DNA of 64,000 nucleotides from Io17-Chloro-G2 sp034420695 (GTDB taxonomy: Bacteria; Chloroflexota; Dehalococcoidia; Lucifugimonadales; UBA3495), in the NCBI GenBank assembly GCA_034420695.1, contig DAOULB010000014.1, positions 1 through 64,000 of the forward strand. The letters are read 5' to 3'. The position numbers and the translations under genes were made by a program. Positions within the stretch are counted from its first letter, which is position 1. Every line of letters begins with the position of its first letter. Positions 62,478 to 64,000 of the stretch are shown here, piece by piece. The notes under the pieces were generated by a model, which saw only the letters and a list, made by a program, of their open reading frames with translations, was not told where the DNA came from and did not search any database.

Positions 62478-63812
62478 ATGACTCAGGAGGCTGGAAGGCC
62501 CCTGCCGGCCCGCCCGGAATGGACCTCCCAACGCGCCTTCATTGTTTCCTCAGTTGCCGCCGCAGTCGGTCTGGGGAACCTTTGGCGCTTCCCTTATATG
62601 GCCGGCGAAAACGGGGGCGGCACCTTCATTCTTTGTTACGGCATTTGCATTCTGGCCGTGGGGCTCCCCCTGTTTGTACTGGAAACCACCGCCGGCAGCC
62701 TGACCAACCGGGGCCCGGTGGGAGTGTTCCGGCGGATAAACGGACGGTACGGGTCCTGGCTGGGCTGGTTCATCGTGGCTTTGGCCATCGTGGTGATGAG
62801 CTACTACTTCGTCATCACGGGATGGACCCTGGGCTATCTGGTTGACGCAATCCGGGGCGACCTGAAGCCTTTCGGGGATTTCACATCCGGCTTTTCTTCC
62901 GTCTGGTACTTTCTTGCCGTTGGCGTACTGGTATTTCTGGTCCTCCGGCGGGGTACCGGCAGCATAGAAACCCTGAGCAAGCTATTGATGCCGGCCTTGG
63001 TCGTCATGGTGGCGCTGCTGGCAATATACTGCCAGACCCTGTCTGGGGCTGGGGAGGCAATGGCCTTCTATTTCTCCTTCGACCCGGCTCTTTTCATGGA
63101 CCCCCAGACTTGGCGCATGGCGGCGGGGCAAGCCTTCTTTTCTCTGGGTGTCGGTACTGGAGTTCTCATTACCTACGGAAGTTACATTCCCAGAAACGTC
63201 AACATCCTGGCTTCCTCCGCTGCCGTTGCGGTCACAAATTCGGCGATCTCGTTGACCGGGGGTATTGCGGTTTTTTCCATCATATACACCTTTGGCATCG
63301 CTCCGGACACCGGCAGCCAGCTTTCCTTCACGGCGTTTCCCCAAGTCTTCGGTGAACTGCCCGGTGGCAGGGTACTGGCCCCATTCTTCTTTGGTGCCTT
63401 GTTTGTTGCGGCTTTTAGCTCATGTTACAGCCTGCTTTCCGTGGCGGTTGCGCCGCTGCGCTACGAACTTGGCCTTTCCGAAAACATCGCCGCCCTGGTC
63501 GCCTGCGGGGCTACCCTTGCGCTGGGAATACCGTCGGCGCTGAGTTTCACTCCAGTTGATCTGTCCTTTTCGGGACGGCCTTTTCTTGAGTGGGCCGACC
63601 AGATTACCAGCTCGGGTGTTGCCGTGGTGGTGGCCTTCGCTGGCGCAGCCCTCATAGCCTGGGTGCTGCCCCGGCGGGCGATGATTGAAGAAATGACTTC
63701 GGGATGGTGGCAAGCCGGCCCGCTGCGGTTGCTGCCTTACGGAGCAATCGAATTGGGGAGGTATATGCCCGCGGCTGCGCTGGCGGTGCTGGCCGTTACG
63801 GCGGTCTTTTAG
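62478..63812 (+). CDS. Sodium:neurotransmitter symporter-family (NSS) transporter
   Basis: 444 residues, 11-12 helices. TM1 signature SSVAAAVGLGNLWRFPYMAGENGGG contains the sodium-binding and unwound region of LeuT-type carriers. Imports amino acids or related amines with sodium. ATG at 62478 chosen over GTG at 62472 for its spacing from AGGAAGG. Sodium coupling fits a marine organism. Confidence 0.92.
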   Translation: MTQEAGRPLPARPEWTSQRAFIVSSVAAAVGLGNLWRFPYMAGENGGGTFILCYGICILAVGLPLFVLETTAGSLTNRGPVGVFRRINGRYGSWLGWFIVALAIVVMSYYFVITGWTLGYLVDAIRGDLKPFGDFTSGFSSVWYFLAVGVLVFLVLRRGTGSIETLSKLLMPALVVMVALLAIYCQTLSGAGEAMAFYFSFDPALFMDPQTWRMAAGQAFFSLGVGTGVLITYGSYIPRNVNILASSAAVAVTNSAISLTGGIAVFSIIYTFGIAPDTGSQLSFTAFPQVFGELPGGRVLAPFFFGALFVAAFSSCYSLLSVAVAPLRYELGLSENIAALVACGATLALGIPSALSFTPVDLSFSGRPFLEWADQITSSGVAVVVAFAGAALIAWVLPRRAMIEEMTSGWWQAGPLRLLPYGAIELGRYMPAAALAVLAVTAVF

Positions 63813-64000
63813 CCTGCGGCCACGCCCGGAAGTCAGCGGCGCGGGCCACAGACGATATTGTCTGGCAGAACCATTACCACCTGCCGCAGCGAGCTTGACT
63901 CTTCCGGACTGGCGGACGATATAGTGGTTGGCAGCATAATTGCCGGATGGCTCACCTCTGCGTCTTGTTGCATCGCCATCACTTCACATAATGGTTGGCC

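Overview
The window looks like a chromosomal segment of a GC-rich bacterium, most likely an uncultured Chloroflexota of the SAR202/Dehalococcoidia type. This placement is inferred from gene content, with no marker phylogeny: three paralogous Rieske oxygenases with near-identical N-termini, several amidases, an HpaB-type flavin monooxygenase, a cyclase-family hydrolase, two DUF3179 proteins, and lipoproteins with charged repeats after the lipobox. Many genes start with GTG or TTG behind strong Shine-Dalgarno sequences.

Layout. 1-16 kb is a catabolic/redox region: lipoprotein edge, Gfo/Idh/MocA oxidoreductase, membrane beta-propeller, three Rieske oxygenases, heme-oxygenase-like protein, LarE, SDR, CcdA with a DUF3179 lipoprotein, RidA and isochorismatase. 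16.2-17.7 kb is a decayed HigB-type toxin whose antitoxin start is fused to a PD-(D/E)XK nuclease domain. 17.9-31.3 kb holds exonuclease III, an aldolase, a large lipoprotein, a DUF3179 gene with an in-frame UGA at a redox cysteine (candidate selenoprotein), SDR, a zeta-toxin-like kinase with a small partner, a DHQase-like protein without its catalytic residues, a protoglobin, an MFS transporter, GDPD, an esterase and an HpaB-like monooxygenase. 31.8-38.3 kb is housekeeping: dnaG-rpoD, a zinc-ribbon protein, a CBS/CorC membrane protein and glmU. 38.5-45.8 kb is an amidase region with a possible AtzG/GatC-like subunit, a cyclase-family hydrolase, DUF2283 and an NHL protein.

From tRNA-Ala(GGC) at 45.9 kb to about 55.4 kb lies what I consider the most interesting system. 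It comprises a squalene-epoxidase-like FAD monooxygenase, a cyclase with oxidosqualene-cyclase signatures (DCTAE with both supporting cysteines, not the DxDD of squalene-hopene cyclases), a P450 fused behind a GPP34 (GOLPH3-like) domain, and an RND/MMPL transporter. Together these would epoxidise squalene, cyclise the epoxide, oxidise the product and export or traffic it: a sterol-like triterpenoid locus. SodC sits at its left edge, and the tRNA could have been an integration point.

56-64 kb resumes a host-like style: a one-piece histidine kinase/response regulator/winged-helix protein, Hsp20 with a clear terminator, a receiver protein, a Lon-family protease and an NSS-type sodium symporter. 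No CRISPR array, rRNA or intact insertion sequence was seen.
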